A stretch of DNA of 64,000 nucleotides from Angustibacter sp. Root456 (lineage in GTDB: Bacteria; Actinomycetota; Actinomycetes; Actinomycetales; Angustibacteraceae), in the NCBI RefSeq assembly GCF_001426435.1, contig NZ_LMER01000020.1, positions 131,824-195,823 of the forward strand. The letters are read 5' to 3'. The translations under genes were made by a program, and so were the position numbers. Below, one piece after another: positions 36,298-44,380 of this stretch. The first letter of the stretch is position 1. Each line of letters opens with the position of its first letter. Under the pieces are notes generated by a model. The model was not told the origin of the DNA, made no database searches, and worked only from the letters and a program-made list of their open reading frames with translations.

Positions 36298-37016
36298 GCC
36301 GAGGCCTCCTGCGCCCGCTCGTACTTCAGCAGCTTGCGGGCCTTGACGGGGTCGGTCTCGCCCTCGCCGTACGCCGGGCAGAGCCGCTGGATCGGGCAGG
36401 CACCGCAGGCCGGGCGCTTGGCGTGGCAGGTGCGGCGCCCGTGGAAGATCAGGACGTGCGAGAGCATCGTCCAGTCCTTGCGCGAGAACAGCGCACCGAT
36501 GGCGTGCTCGACCTTGACCGGGTCGGTCTCCGTCGTCCAGCCGAACCGGCGCACGAGGCGCCCGAAGTGCGTGTCGACGGTGATGCCGGGGATGCCGAAG
36601 GCGTTACCCAGCACCACGTTGGCGGTCTTGCGGCCGACTCCGGGCAGGGTGACGAGGTCGGCCAGTCGGGGCGGCACCTGGCCGTCGAACCGCTCGACGA
36701 GCGCCGCGCTCAGCTTCAGGACGCTGTCGGTCTTGGCGCGGAAGAAGCCGGTCGGCTTGAGCAGCGTCTCGAGGTCGTCGCGGTCAGCCGCGGCCAGCGC
36801 GGCCGCGTCGGGGTAACGGGCGAAGAGCTGCGGGGTCACCTTGTTGACCATGACGTCGGTGGTCTGCGCCGACAGCACCGTGGCCACGAGCAGCTGCAGG
36901 GGGTTGTCGAAGTCCAGCTCGCAGTGGGCGTACGGGTAGAGCTCATGCAGCTCGCGGTAGGTCTTGCGGGCCCGGCGGACCAGGGCAGTGGGTGGCGCTT
37001 CGGGCGGTGTCGACAC
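36294..37016 (-). CDS. nth: Endonuclease III
   Basis: Base-excision repair glycosylase/AP lyase for oxidised pyrimidines, 240 residues. The helix-hairpin-helix is [14 protein letters not shown] with the catalytic Lys, the catalytic Asp is in VDTHFGRL, and the 4Fe-4S cluster ligands are Cys-x6-Cys-x2-Cys-x5-Cys in [17 protein letters not shown]. The GTG at 37016 has TACCCT seven bases upstream. First gene of the nth-NUDIX-marP operon. Confidence 0.96.
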   Translation of the reverse strand: MSTPPEAPPTALVRRARKTYRELHELYPYAHCELDFDNPLQLLVATVLSAQTTDVMVNKVTPQLFARYPDAAALAAADRDDLETLLKPTGFFRAKTDSVLKLSAALVERFDGQVPPRLADLVTLPGVGRKTANVVLGNAFGIPGITVDTHFGRLVRRFGWTTETDPVKVEHAIGALFSRKDWTMLSHVLIFHGRRTCHAKRPACGACPIQRLCPAYGEGETDPVKARKLLKYERAQEASA

Positions 37017-37023
37017 GCCCTTC

Positions 37024-37029
37024 AGGGTA
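37024..37029 (-). promoter_or_regulatory. -10 element of nth operon
   Basis: TACCCT read on the minus strand, seven bases before the GTG: leaderless pattern. Confidence 0.5.
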
Positions 37030-37123
37030 CGTGGCGCCGCTGACAGCTCGGGTCGATGATCCGGTCGGGTGAGCGTGGCCGGAGCATCTCAAGCGCCGCT
37101 CCCGCCGCTCCGACATCGCTGGG

Positions 37124-37492
37124 GTGAACCTCACCCTGCCAGCCGAGCGCGACGCCACCCCGTGCGAGCGGCTGCGCACCGAGCGTCGACGCCTCCTGGG
37201 TGAGGTGCAGCGCCTGTCCTGGCTGCGTCGGCTGGTGCAGGCGCGGTCGGACCTAGAGGTCGCCCGGCTCACCGGCCTCGACGAGCTGACCGGCCCCGGC
37301 GAGCTCGACCCGCTCGTGCGGTCGGCCCTGGTCGTGGGCGAGGTGCGCGGCCCCGAGCTGCTGCGGTCGCTGTCCGACACCGCCCGCGGCCTCGACGTAG
37401 CGGGGAACCAGGCCCGGGCCGAGCTCGCGCAGGCCACCGAGCAGCTGCTCGACCAGCTCGCCCAGGACCCTGCCCGCTGCCTCGGGCTCTGA
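37124..37492 (+). CDS. Small helical protein with an RsiG/AmfC-like motif
   Basis: A 122-residue, highly charged, predicted coiled-coil protein with no membrane segment. EVQRLSWLRRLVQARSDLE near residues 28-46 matches the spacing S-x2-R-x3-Q-x3-D of the c-di-GMP-binding motif of RsiG (AmfC), the anti-sigma factor of WhiG; the motif Glu is shifted by one residue. Only one motif copy is present, and the protein is shorter than Streptomyces RsiG. It sits between nth and crp, two genes before a GGDEF-EAL protein. The GTG start at 37124 lacks a ribosome site. Function is inference. Confidence 0.6.
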   Translation: MNLTLPAERDATPCERLRTERRRLLGEVQRLSWLRRLVQARSDLEVARLTGLDELTGPGELDPLVRSALVVGEVRGPELLRSLSDTARGLDVAGNQARAELAQATEQLLDQLAQDPARCLGL

Positions 37493-37541
37493 CCCTCAGG
37501 ACCGGCCCCTCCCCGTGCGGCTGCACCGGGGGGCGGTGGTT

Positions 37542-37557
37542 AGTGTCGAACGTCACG
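37542..37557. promoter_or_regulatory. Partial CRP-type site at the crp promoter
   Basis: AGTGT-N6-TCACG keeps the GTG-N8-CAC core of the CRP consensus and overlaps a candidate -10 box TAGTGT (37541-37546). Possible autoregulation of crp. Confidence 0.35.
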
Positions 37558-37621
37558 GTAGGGCAGACTTCCCCCGGACGCGGGCGTCGACGGCTCCGCG
37601 CCGCCCGGCGAAGGAGACCTC

Positions 37622-38299
37622 GTGGACGACGACATCGTGCGCAGCGCCCCGCTGTTCGCCGCACTCGACGAGGAGTCGGCCGCCTCATTGCGCCGCTCGA
37701 TGCTCGAGGTCAGCCTCGGCCGCTCGGAGGTCCTGTTCGCCGAGGGCGACCAGGGCGACCGGCTGTACGTCATCGTCGAAGGCAAGATCAAGCTCGGCCG
37801 CACGAGCAGTGACGGCCGGGAGAACCTCCTCGCGATCCTCGGCCCCGGGGAGATGTTCGGCGAGCTGAGCCTGTTCGACCCCGGTCCCCGCACGGCCACC
37901 GCGACCTCGGTGGGCGACACCCGACTCATCGGACTCGGCCACGACGCCTTGAAGCCGTGGCTGGTCCAGCACCCCGAGGTCGCGCTCACGCTGCTCAACG
38001 CCCTGGCCCGCCGGCTGCGCCGGACCAACGAGACGCTCGCCGACCTGGTGTTCTCCGACGTCCCCGGCCGCGTGGCCAAGGCGCTGCTCGACCTGTCGAC
38101 GCGCTTCGGCCGCCCCACCGACGACGGCATCCTGGTGGCCCACGAGCTCACGCAGGAGGAGCTCGCCCAGCTCGTCGGGGCGTCGCGCGAGACCGTCAAC
38201 AAGGCGCTCGCCGACTTCGCGACCCGGGGCTGGCTGCGGCTCGAGGCGCGCGCCGTCGTCCTCATGGACGTCGAGCGGCTGCGCCGCCGCGCGCGCTGA
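37622..38299 (+). CDS. crp: Crp/Fnr-family cAMP receptor regulator
   Basis: A 225-residue global regulator. The cyclic-nucleotide pocket is GEMFGELSLFDPGPRTATA (about 80-98), with the Glu, Arg and Thr that bind cAMP; the dimer helix follows, and the DNA-binding HTH is LTQEELAQLVGASRETVNKALADF (about 178-201) with the conserved RETVNK recognition helix. It closely resembles M. tuberculosis CRP (Rv3676) and Corynebacterium GlxR in length and motifs. AAGGAG seven bases before the GTG supports the start. Possible targets in this window are the actP operon and itself. Confidence 0.95.
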   Translation: MDDDIVRSAPLFAALDEESAASLRRSMLEVSLGRSEVLFAEGDQGDRLYVIVEGKIKLGRTSSDGRENLLAILGPGEMFGELSLFDPGPRTATATSVGDTRLIGLGHDALKPWLVQHPEVALTLLNALARRLRRTNETLADLVFSDVPGRVAKALLDLSTRFGRPTDDGILVAHELTQEELAQLVGASRETVNKALADFATRGWLRLEARAVVLMDVERLRRRAR

Positions 38300-38393
38300 C
38301 CCCACCGCGCCCTGATCGCGCCCGGCCAGAGACGGGCCAGGGACGGGCCACAGACGCGGTTCATGTCGCGTGGAGGCGTGCCGATAGGACGGC

Positions 38394-40352
38394 ATGACCT
38401 CACGCAGCAGACGACGCACCGGCTCGCGCCTGTTCGTCGTCTACGCTGCCGCGAGCCTCGTGCCGGTGGCGGTGCTCGGCGCCGTCCTGCTGCGCGGGTA
38501 CCACGACCAGGCCCTCGAGCGCGGGCGCGAGCAGGGCCGGGCGCAGGCCGCCGTCATCGACGAGATGGCGATCGGACCCGCCCTCACCGGCGCCGACCTC
38601 GCCACCGGGCTGAGCGACACCGAGCTCGAGCGGCTGCGTTCGGCCACCGACCTCGCGCTCTTCCACGGCTCGGTCGTGCGGCTGCGGCTGCGCAGCTTCG
38701 GCGGCGCAGTCGCGTTCTCCGACGACGGCAGCGTGCTCGGCGCCGTCTCACCCACTGACCCGGCGTTCCGGACGGCCGCCGCCGGCGGCACCGACGTCCA
38801 GATCGTCGACGACCCTCAGCAGGCACCCGGCGCCACCGTGCGCGTGCTGCAGCCCGTGATCGCCGCCGCGAGCGGCCAGGCGATCGGCGTGCTCGAGGTG
38901 TACCTGCCCTACGACGCGATCGCCGCCAAGGTGCAGGCCGAGACGCGCCGGGCCATCTGGCACCTGGGCCTGAGCCTGCTCGCACTGTATGCGGTGCTCG
39001 CGCTCATCTCGTGGTGGACGACGCGCGCGCTGCGGCGCCACGCCGCCGCTCACGAGCACCAGGCGCTGCACGACCCGCTCACCGGGCTCGCCAACCGCGA
39101 GCTGTTCCGCCGCGTCGCCGGCGACGCGGTGCAGGACGGGCAACGCGGCGAGGGTGGCGCGCTCGTGCTGGTCGACCTCGACCACTTCAAGGAGGTCAAC
39201 GACACCCTCGGCCACCACGCCGGTGACGAGCTGCTGAAGGTGGTGGCCCAGCGCCTGCACGGCGCCCTGCGCACCGACGACACGGTCGCGCGCCTGGGCG
39301 GTGACGAGTTCGGCATCGTGCTGCCCCGAGCCACCGACCGCACCGGCACGGTGGCGCTGCTCGCCCGGGTGCGCAGTCAGCTGGCCGAGGAGATCGTCAT
39401 CCACGGCGTGCGGCTGAGCGTCGAGGCCAGCTTCGGCGTCTGCTTCTACCCCGACGACGCGCAGAGCCTCGAGGAGCTGCTGCAGCACGCCGACGCCGCG
39501 ATGTACCAGGGCAAGAACGGCACCACCGGGGTGGTGGTCTACGAGCCCGCGGGCGAGCACCATCCCACGCACTCCCTCGTGGTGCAGCAGGAGCTGCGCT
39601 TGGCCCTGGAGCGCGACGAGCTGGTGCTGCACTACCAGCCGAAGCTCGATCTCGGCAGCGGCGAGGTGCACGGCGTGGAGGCGCTCGTGCGCTGGGAGCA
39701 CCCTGAGCGCGGGCTGTTGCAGCCCGGTCAGTTCCTGCCGGTGGCCGAGCGCTCCGAGCTCATCGAGCCGCTCACGGTGTGGGTGCTGCGCCGGGCGCTG
39801 GCCGACCACGCGCGCTGGACGGCGCAGGGCGTCGCCTGGACCGTCGCGGTCAACGTCTCGGCTCGCAACCTGGGCTCGCTGGACTTCGCGCGCACCGTCG
39901 CGGCCCTGCTCGAGGAGACTGGCACGCCGCCCGAGCAGCTGCACCTGGAGGTCACCGAGACGGCGCTGGCCTTCGACCCCGAGACGGCGGCAGCGGTGGT
40001 CAGCGAGCTCGCCCGGCAGGGCATCCAGATCTCGGTCGACGACTTCGGCATCGGGTTCACGAGCCTGTCGCAGCTGCGCACGCTCACCGTCGCCGAGGTG
40101 AAGATCGACCGCACGTTCGTCGCCGGGCTCTCCGGCAGCGAGCAGGACCGCGCCATCGTCGGCTCGGTCATCGGTCTCGGGCACAGCCTCGGCTGCACCG
40201 TGACCGCCGAGGGCGTCGAGACCGAGGACGTCGCCCGCTGGTTGTCGGACGCCGGGTGCGACCGCGCGCAGGGTTACCTGTGGATGCGCCCGGCTCCCTG
40301 GACGGAGGTCGTCTCCGCGTTCTCCGCCGCACACGAGAGGTCCCTGACATGA
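38394..40352 (+). CDS. Membrane GGDEF-EAL c-di-GMP cyclase/phosphodiesterase
   Basis: A 652-residue protein: membrane helix at about 12-33, extracytoplasmic sensor region (about 35-185), second helix near 187-210, GGDEF domain (about 225-385) with intact RLGGDEFG near 300, and EAL domain (about 400-645) with EALVRW, NVSARNL, EVTETAL, DDFGIGF and KIDRTFV. Both catalytic sets look complete, so it may make and degrade c-di-GMP. No known sensor fold was recognised outside the membrane. Its stop overlaps the start of a solute-binding lipoprotein gene by four bases, suggesting that protein delivers the signal. Confidence 0.92.
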   Translation: MTSRSRRRTGSRLFVVYAAASLVPVAVLGAVLLRGYHDQALERGREQGRAQAAVIDEMAIGPALTGADLATGLSDTELERLRSATDLALFHGSVVRLRLRSFGGAVAFSDDGSVLGAVSPTDPAFRTAAAGGTDVQIVDDPQQAPGATVRVLQPVIAAASGQAIGVLEVYLPYDAIAAKVQAETRRAIWHLGLSLLALYAVLALISWWTTRALRRHAAAHEHQALHDPLTGLANRELFRRVAGDAVQDGQRGEGGALVLVDLDHFKEVNDTLGHHAGDELLKVVAQRLHGALRTDDTVARLGGDEFGIVLPRATDRTGTVALLARVRSQLAEEIVIHGVRLSVEASFGVCFYPDDAQSLEELLQHADAAMYQGKNGTTGVVVYEPAGEHHPTHSLVVQQELRLALERDELVLHYQPKLDLGSGEVHGVEALVRWEHPERGLLQPGQFLPVAERSELIEPLTVWVLRRALADHARWTAQGVAWTVAVNVSARNLGSLDFARTVAALLEETGTPPEQLHLEVTETALAFDPETAAAVVSELARQGIQISVDDFGIGFTSLSQLRTLTVAEVKIDRTFVAGLSGSEQDRAIVGSVIGLGHSLGCTVTAEGVETEDVARWLSDAGCDRAQGYLWMRPAPWTEVVSAFSAAHERSLT

Positions 40353-41257
40353 CGCACCACCGCTCCGCTCGGGCCGCACTGCTGGCCGCCGTCCTCGGGT
40401 TCACCGCGCTCACCGCGAGCGCGTGCGGTGACGCGCCGTCCGCCGAGCCGGCGAAGTCGGCCGGGCCGACGGTGTCGGTCGACCGCGCGCTGCACGACCG
40501 CCTGCCCGACGCGGTCAAGGCGTCCGGCGTGCTGCGGGTGGGCACCGACGCCTCCTACGCACCCATGTCGTTCTTCGCTCCCGACGGGCGCACGATCGTC
40601 GGCATCGAGCCCGATCTGGCGCAGCAGATCGGGGCGGTGCTGGGCGTGCGCCTGGAGTTCCGGAACGTCGACTTCACCGAGCTGCTGCCGCACGTCGCCG
40701 ACGGCTCGCTGGACGTCGCGATCTCGGCGGTGACCGACACCCCCGAGCGCGAGCAGGAGGTCGACTTCGTCAACTACTTCAACGCCGGGACGTCGATCGT
40801 CGTCCAGCGCGGCAACCCCGACGGCGTCACCGACCTGAAGGACCTGTGCGGCAAGGTCGTCGCGGTGGAGGACGGCACCACCCAGGTCGACCTCGTGAAG
40901 CGCAGCCAGGCCAACTGCGCCGGGCAGCCCATCCGGATCAAGACCTTCCCCACCAACTCCGACGCGCTGGTGCAGCTGCGCACCGGCCGCGCGGTCGCGG
41001 TGCTCAACGACTACCCACCCGCGAGCTACCTCACGAGCGACGTGCGCACCAAGGCCCACTACCAGCTGGCGTCGACGGCGCAGTACGAGCCCGGCCTCTA
41101 CGGCATCGCGGTGTCGAAGCGCGAGCAAGGGCTGCGCGACGCGCTGCAGGGAGCACTCGAGACGCTGCTCGACACGGGGGCGTACCAGCAGGTGATGGAC
41201 CACTGGAACGTCGCCAGCGGTGAGGTGCGCGAGGTGGCGGTCAACTCGGGTCGCTGA
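40349..41257 (+). CDS. Family 3 solute-binding lipoprotein (amino-acid-type)
   Basis: A 302-residue ABC-type binding protein. The signal peptide ends TASAC, giving a lipid-modified Cys near residue 27. The fold motifs VLRVGTDASYAPMSFF, GIEPDLAQQIGAVLG and DVAISAVTDTPEREQEVDFV are those of polar-amino-acid receptors. No ABC permease or ATPase gene is in the window. The 4-bp overlap with the GGDEF-EAL gene implies joint translation; a sensor role is plausible. Its last 17 bases overlap the convergent MBL gene. Confidence 0.9.
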   Translation: MTHHRSARAALLAAVLGFTALTASACGDAPSAEPAKSAGPTVSVDRALHDRLPDAVKASGVLRVGTDASYAPMSFFAPDGRTIVGIEPDLAQQIGAVLGVRLEFRNVDFTELLPHVADGSLDVAISAVTDTPEREQEVDFVNYFNAGTSIVVQRGNPDGVTDLKDLCGKVVAVEDGTTQVDLVKRSQANCAGQPIRIKTFPTNSDALVQLRTGRAVAVLNDYPPASYLTSDVRTKAHYQLASTAQYEPGLYGIAVSKREQGLRDALQGALETLLDTGAYQQVMDHWNVASGEVREVAVNSGR

Positions 41258-42035
41258 GGTAGTCCAGCTGGGCGCGCACCGACAGCTCGGCCGCGGGCCA
41301 CAGCGAGCGGTCGACGTCGGCGTACACCACCTCGACCACGCGCCGCGCGGTGGTCGCCCCCCCGGCCACCGCGGCGCGCACCTGCTCGAGCCGCTGGCCG
41401 CGGTGGGCGAGGTAGCGGTCGATGACGGTGGTGGCGTCATCGAGCGCCGGCCCGTGGCCGGGCAGCACCGTCCCGATGCGTCCGTCGCGTGCGAGCGAAC
41501 CCAAGCGCCGCAACGACTCCAGGTAGTCGGCGAGCCGCCCGTCCGGGTGGGCCACCACGGTGGTGCCCCGCCCCAGCACCGTGTCGCCGGTGAGCACGGC
41601 CGCGTCGGCCGGGAGGAGGAACGACAGCGAGTCGGACGTGTGCCCGGGCGTGGCCACCACCTCGAGCGCCAGGCCGTCGACGTCGAGCTGCTGGCCCTGC
41701 GCCAGACCCTCAGAACCCAGGCGCTGCAACGGATCCAGCGCGAGCACGGGCGCGCCGGTGAGCTCGTGGAACCGCCGGGCGCCGCCACTGTGGTCGAGGT
41801 GGCCGTGGGTCAGCAGCGTCATCGCGACGACGGCCCCGGCCTCCCGGACGACGCCCAGCACCGCCTCCAGGTGCGCCGGGTCGTCCGGGCCGGGGTCGAC
41901 GACCACCGCCCGCTGGGCGCCCGGCTCGAGCAGCACCCAGGTGTTGGTGCCGTCGAGCGTCATCGGCGAGGGGTTGGGCGCGAGCACGCAACGAGCCCGC
42001 CGGCCCACGGCTCCGCCGGGCCAGGCAGCGGTCAC
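41241..42035 (-). CDS. MBL-fold metallo-hydrolase
   Basis: A 264-residue metallo-beta-lactamase-fold hydrolase. Metal ligands are in LLTHGHLDHSGG, TPGHTSDS, TGDTVLG and LPGHGP. The C-terminal LACTB2-like winged region (about 195-264) suggests the ribonuclease/thioesterase-like LACTB2 group; substrate unknown. Orthologous by position to Rv3677c. Its GTG overlaps the upstream NUDIX stop as GTGA, so these two genes are one operon. Confidence 0.9.
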   Translation of the reverse strand: MTAAWPGGAVGRRARCVLAPNPSPMTLDGTNTWVLLEPGAQRAVVVDPGPDDPAHLEAVLGVVREAGAVVAMTLLTHGHLDHSGGARRFHELTGAPVLALDPLQRLGSEGLAQGQQLDVDGLALEVVATPGHTSDSLSFLLPADAAVLTGDTVLGRGTTVVAHPDGRLADYLESLRRLGSLARDGRIGTVLPGHGPALDDATTVIDRYLAHRGQRLEQVRAAVAGGATTARRVVEVVYADVDRSLWPAAELSVRAQLDYLSDPS

Positions 42036-43009
42036 GGCGCGTCCTCGATGCCCGACGCCGGCCCGGGCTCTCCGCCGCCTCGGCCGTCGAGGTCGATGCG
42101 CACGCCGAGTCCGTCCGGACGCCGCACCAGCCAGGGCATGAGCAACCGCGGCTCGCGAGGTTGGGCCAGCACGTCGGCGATCTCACCGCAGGCCGCGACC
42201 TCCTCGAGCGTCACGAGCGTGGGCGGCAGCATGGCCAGGCGGCCCGTGCGACCCCCCTCGGCCGCCTCGCGCACCGGCAACCAGGTCGAGTGGTCGGCCT
42301 CGCCGCTCACGTGCCGCGCCACCTGCCCGTGCGGCAGGGCCGCGACGAAGAACCACGTGTCGTAGCGGCGCGGCTCGAACACCGGTGTGCACCAGTGGCT
42401 CCACGCGCTGAGCAGCTCGGTGCGCAGCTGCAGGCCACGCCGTTCGAGCAGCTCCGAGAGGGCGAGCGAGCGGTCGAGCAGCGCCAAGCGGTCGGCTTCC
42501 CAGGAGTCGTCGCTGACGTCGCGCACGACCTCACCGCCGGCCGGGCCGGCGAGCAGCACACCGCACTCCTCGAACAGCTCGCGGACCGCCGCGCACACCA
42601 GCCCCGACGCCTCGGGCGCCGGCACGCGCAACCGCCGCGCCCACTCGGTCAGGCTCGGCCCGCCCCACGCGACGTCGTCGTCGCAGTCGCGCGGGTCGAC
42701 CCCGCCACCGGGAAACACGTGCATGTGCGCCGCGAAGGCCATGGACGACGTCCGGCGCAGGACGAACGCCTCCGGCCCGCCGCCCGGACCGCCGCCCGGA
42801 CCGCCGCCCGGCCCGCCGCTCGGACCGCCGCCCGGACCGCCGCCCGGACCGCCGCCCGGCCCGCCGTCCGGACCGCCGCCCGAGCCGCCGTCTCGCAGCA
42901 AGATCACCGTCGAGGCACGCCGTGGCTGCGCAGGATCTCCCGCTTGGCGCTGGCTAAACGTCGTAGCGTGGTCGAGCAACCGCGGGTTCAGCGGGAATTC
43001 ACGCAGCAT
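42032..43009 (-). CDS. NUDIX hydrolase with GGGP-repeat insert
   Basis: A 325-residue NUDIX-family protein. MHVFPGGGVDPRD begins the NUDIX region and AAVRELFEECGVLL ends it, with a 35-residue insert between, typical of the NUDT19/RNA-pyrophosphohydrolase-like subgroup. A run of Gly/Pro (about residues 41-78), encoded by a 12-bp DNA repeat, interrupts the first beta strand region. TACGAT precedes the ATG by six bases. Divergent from merR and coupled to the MBL gene. Substrate unknown. Confidence 0.87.
   Translation of the reverse strand: MLREFPLNPRLLDHATTFSQRQAGDPAQPRRASTVILLRDGGSGGGPDGGPGGGPGGGPGGGPSGGPGGGPGGGPGGGPEAFVLRRTSSMAFAAHMHVFPGGGVDPRDCDDDVAWGGPSLTEWARRLRVPAPEASGLVCAAVRELFEECGVLLAGPAGGEVVRDVSDDSWEADRLALLDRSLALSELLERRGLQLRTELLSAWSHWCTPVFEPRRYDTWFFVAALPHGQVARHVSGEADHSTWLPVREAAEGGRTGRLAMLPPTLVTLEEVAACGEIADVLAQPREPRLLMPWLVRRPDGLGVRIDLDGRGGGEPGPASGIEDAP
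42772..42891 (-). repeat. In-frame 12-bp tandem repeat in the NUDIX gene
   Basis: About ten imperfect copies of CGCCCGGACCGC (plus-strand view) encode GGGP/GGPG units. Strong period, few substitutions; copy number is likely variable and assembly errors are possible. Confidence 0.85.
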
Positions 43010-43015
43010 GCCGCG

Positions 43016-43025
43016 ATCGTAGGCT
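43016..43025. promoter_or_regulatory. Overlapping divergent -10 elements (NUDIX/merR)
   Basis: Minus strand TACGAT (43016-43021) lies six bases before the NUDIX ATG. Plus strand TAGGCT (43020-43025) precedes the merR leader. They share two base pairs. Confidence 0.5.
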
Positions 43026-43042
43026 CACGAGAGGAACGAACG

Positions 43043-43723
43043 GTGCGACGGGAGTACACCCTCGCCGAGGTGGCCGCCGCAGTCGGCATGACCGAGCGGA
43101 ACGTGCGCGCCTACCGATCGCGCGGGCTGATCCGGCCGCCGCGCATGCGCGGCCGGGTCGGCTACTACTCGCAGGAGCACCTCGCGCAGCTCCGGCTGAT
43201 CCAGGCCCTGCTGGGCCGCGGCCTGAGTCTGTCGGTGATCGCCCAGCTGGTCGACCGCGGCGTCGCCCACACCGAGCTGGCGCGTCTGGTGCGCGAGGAG
43301 CTCCCGCCGGGTGGCGAGGTGCCGGTGTCGAGCGCGACGGTCGAGGTGCTCGAGGGCGCCGAACCCGGCCTGCTCGGGCGCCTCGCCGACTTCGGACTGG
43401 GGCGGCGCACCGACGACGGCTTCGCCGCCGACCCCTCGTACCTGGCGATGTCGAACCTGCTCGTGGCCATGGGGTTGCCGCACCTCGACGTCGCGCGCGT
43501 CAGCGAGCGCACGGCTCAGTGCGCACACACCCTGGCCGAGCGGCTGCCGTCCCTCGAGCTCGACCCGCCCGCGCCCGACGCCCCCGCGGACGACGACCCG
43601 CCGCCCAGCGCCGCTGACGTGCGGGCGTGCGCGGTGGAGCTGGCTTCGACGGCGTTCCGGCTCGCGCTCTCCGCCGCCCTGGAGCGGCGCGACGCGGCCA
43701 GGATCAGCGAACCCGAACCGTGA
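43043..43723 (+). CDS. MerR-family transcriptional regulator
   Basis: A 226-residue regulator. The N-terminal winged HTH YTLAEVAAAVGMTERNVRAYRSRGLI plus GYYSQEHLAQLRLIQALLGRG is MerR-type; the rest is an Ala/Pro-rich helical domain with one or two Cys but no metal-site cluster. The GTG at 43043 follows GAGAGGA. It likely controls itself and the divergent NUDIX-MBL operon through the shared promoter. The 3' end overlaps the convergent RidA gene by 20 bp. Effector unknown. Confidence 0.88.
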   Translation: MRREYTLAEVAAAVGMTERNVRAYRSRGLIRPPRMRGRVGYYSQEHLAQLRLIQALLGRGLSLSVIAQLVDRGVAHTELARLVREELPPGGEVPVSSATVEVLEGAEPGLLGRLADFGLGRRTDDGFAADPSYLAMSNLLVAMGLPHLDVARVSERTAQCAHTLAERLPSLELDPPAPDAPADDDPPPSAADVRACAVELASTAFRLALSAALERRDAARISEPEP

Positions 43724-44186
43724 TCTCGACCTCGACCGGCGCGTCCAGGGGCAGCACCGCGACGCCCACAGCGCTGCGCGCGTGGATGCCCGCGTCGCCG
43801 AAGGCCTGACCCAGCAGCTCGCTGGCGCCGTTGACGACGCCAGGCTGGCCGGTGAAGCCCGGCTCGCTGGCCACGAAACCGACGACCTTCACGACGCGCT
43901 CGACCTGGTCGAGGTCACCGACCACCGACTTCACGGCGGCGAGGGCGTTGAGGGCGCAGGTGCGCGCGAGCTCCTTGGCGTCGTCCGGGCTGACGCAGCC
44001 GGCCGCGTCGCCGACCTTGCCTGTCGCGGCGAGCGAGCCGCCCACCATGGGCAGCTGCCCGGAGGTCCACACCAGGTCGCCGTCGCGGACGGCGGGCACG
44101 TACACCGCGACGGGCGGTGCGACGTCCGGCACGCTGAGGCCCAGCTCGGCGAGGCGCTGCTCGACCTGACCCACGGCGTCCCCCAT
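43704..44186 (-). CDS. RidA-family protein
   Basis: A 160-residue YjgF/YER057c/UK114-fold protein, likely an imine deaminase that removes reactive enamines. The N-terminal region VAVYVPAVRDGDLVWTSGQL and the C-terminal RSAVGVAVLPLDAPVEVE are typical of the longer RidA subgroup, also seen as Rv3678c. GGGAGAA before the ATG at 44186 selects this start over longer frames. Two bases separate it from the DUF4177 gene, so the two are co-transcribed. Confidence 0.88.
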   Translation of the reverse strand: MGDAVGQVEQRLAELGLSVPDVAPPVAVYVPAVRDGDLVWTSGQLPMVGGSLAATGKVGDAAGCVSPDDAKELARTCALNALAAVKSVVGDLDQVERVVKVVGFVASEPGFTGQPGVVNGASELLGQAFGDAGIHARSAVGVAVLPLDAPVEVEITVRVR

Positions 44187-44188
44187 GC

Positions 44189-44338
44189 TCACTTCTCCCG
44201 CTTCAGGTAGGCGACCAGGTTGCCGGCGTCGCCGGTGACGACCTGCACGAGCTCCCAGCCGTCCTCGCCCCACTGGTCGAGGATCTGCTTGGTCGCGTGC
44301 ACGATGAGCGGAACCGTCGCGTACTCCCACTTGGCCAT
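44189..44338 (-). CDS. DUF4177-family small protein
   Basis: A 49-residue protein, MAKWEYATVPLI at its start, then LDQWGEDGWELVQVV and LVAYLKREK at its end. This is the DUF4177 pattern (WEY, then GWELV, then a basic end). It overlies longer reading frames in other phases, so it is easily missed. It directly precedes RidA by two bases; the same small gene often accompanies this locus in actinobacteria. Function unknown. Confidence 0.85.
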   Translation of the reverse strand: MAKWEYATVPLIVHATKQILDQWGEDGWELVQVVTGDAGNLVAYLKREK

Positions 44339-44380
44339 GGCTGGCATCCTGCCGCACCCGGCCGCACGCCCACCACCGGG

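Noticed and set aside
39779-40348. Upstream extension of the solute-binding protein frame
   Set aside because: The lipoprotein signal peptide starts at 40349 with a 4-bp overlap; the extension is antisense-free shadow of the EAL domain.
42772-42891. CRISPR-like array
   Set aside because: Units are 12 bp, without spacers, and in frame within a protein gene. No CRISPR array or cas gene was seen in the window.
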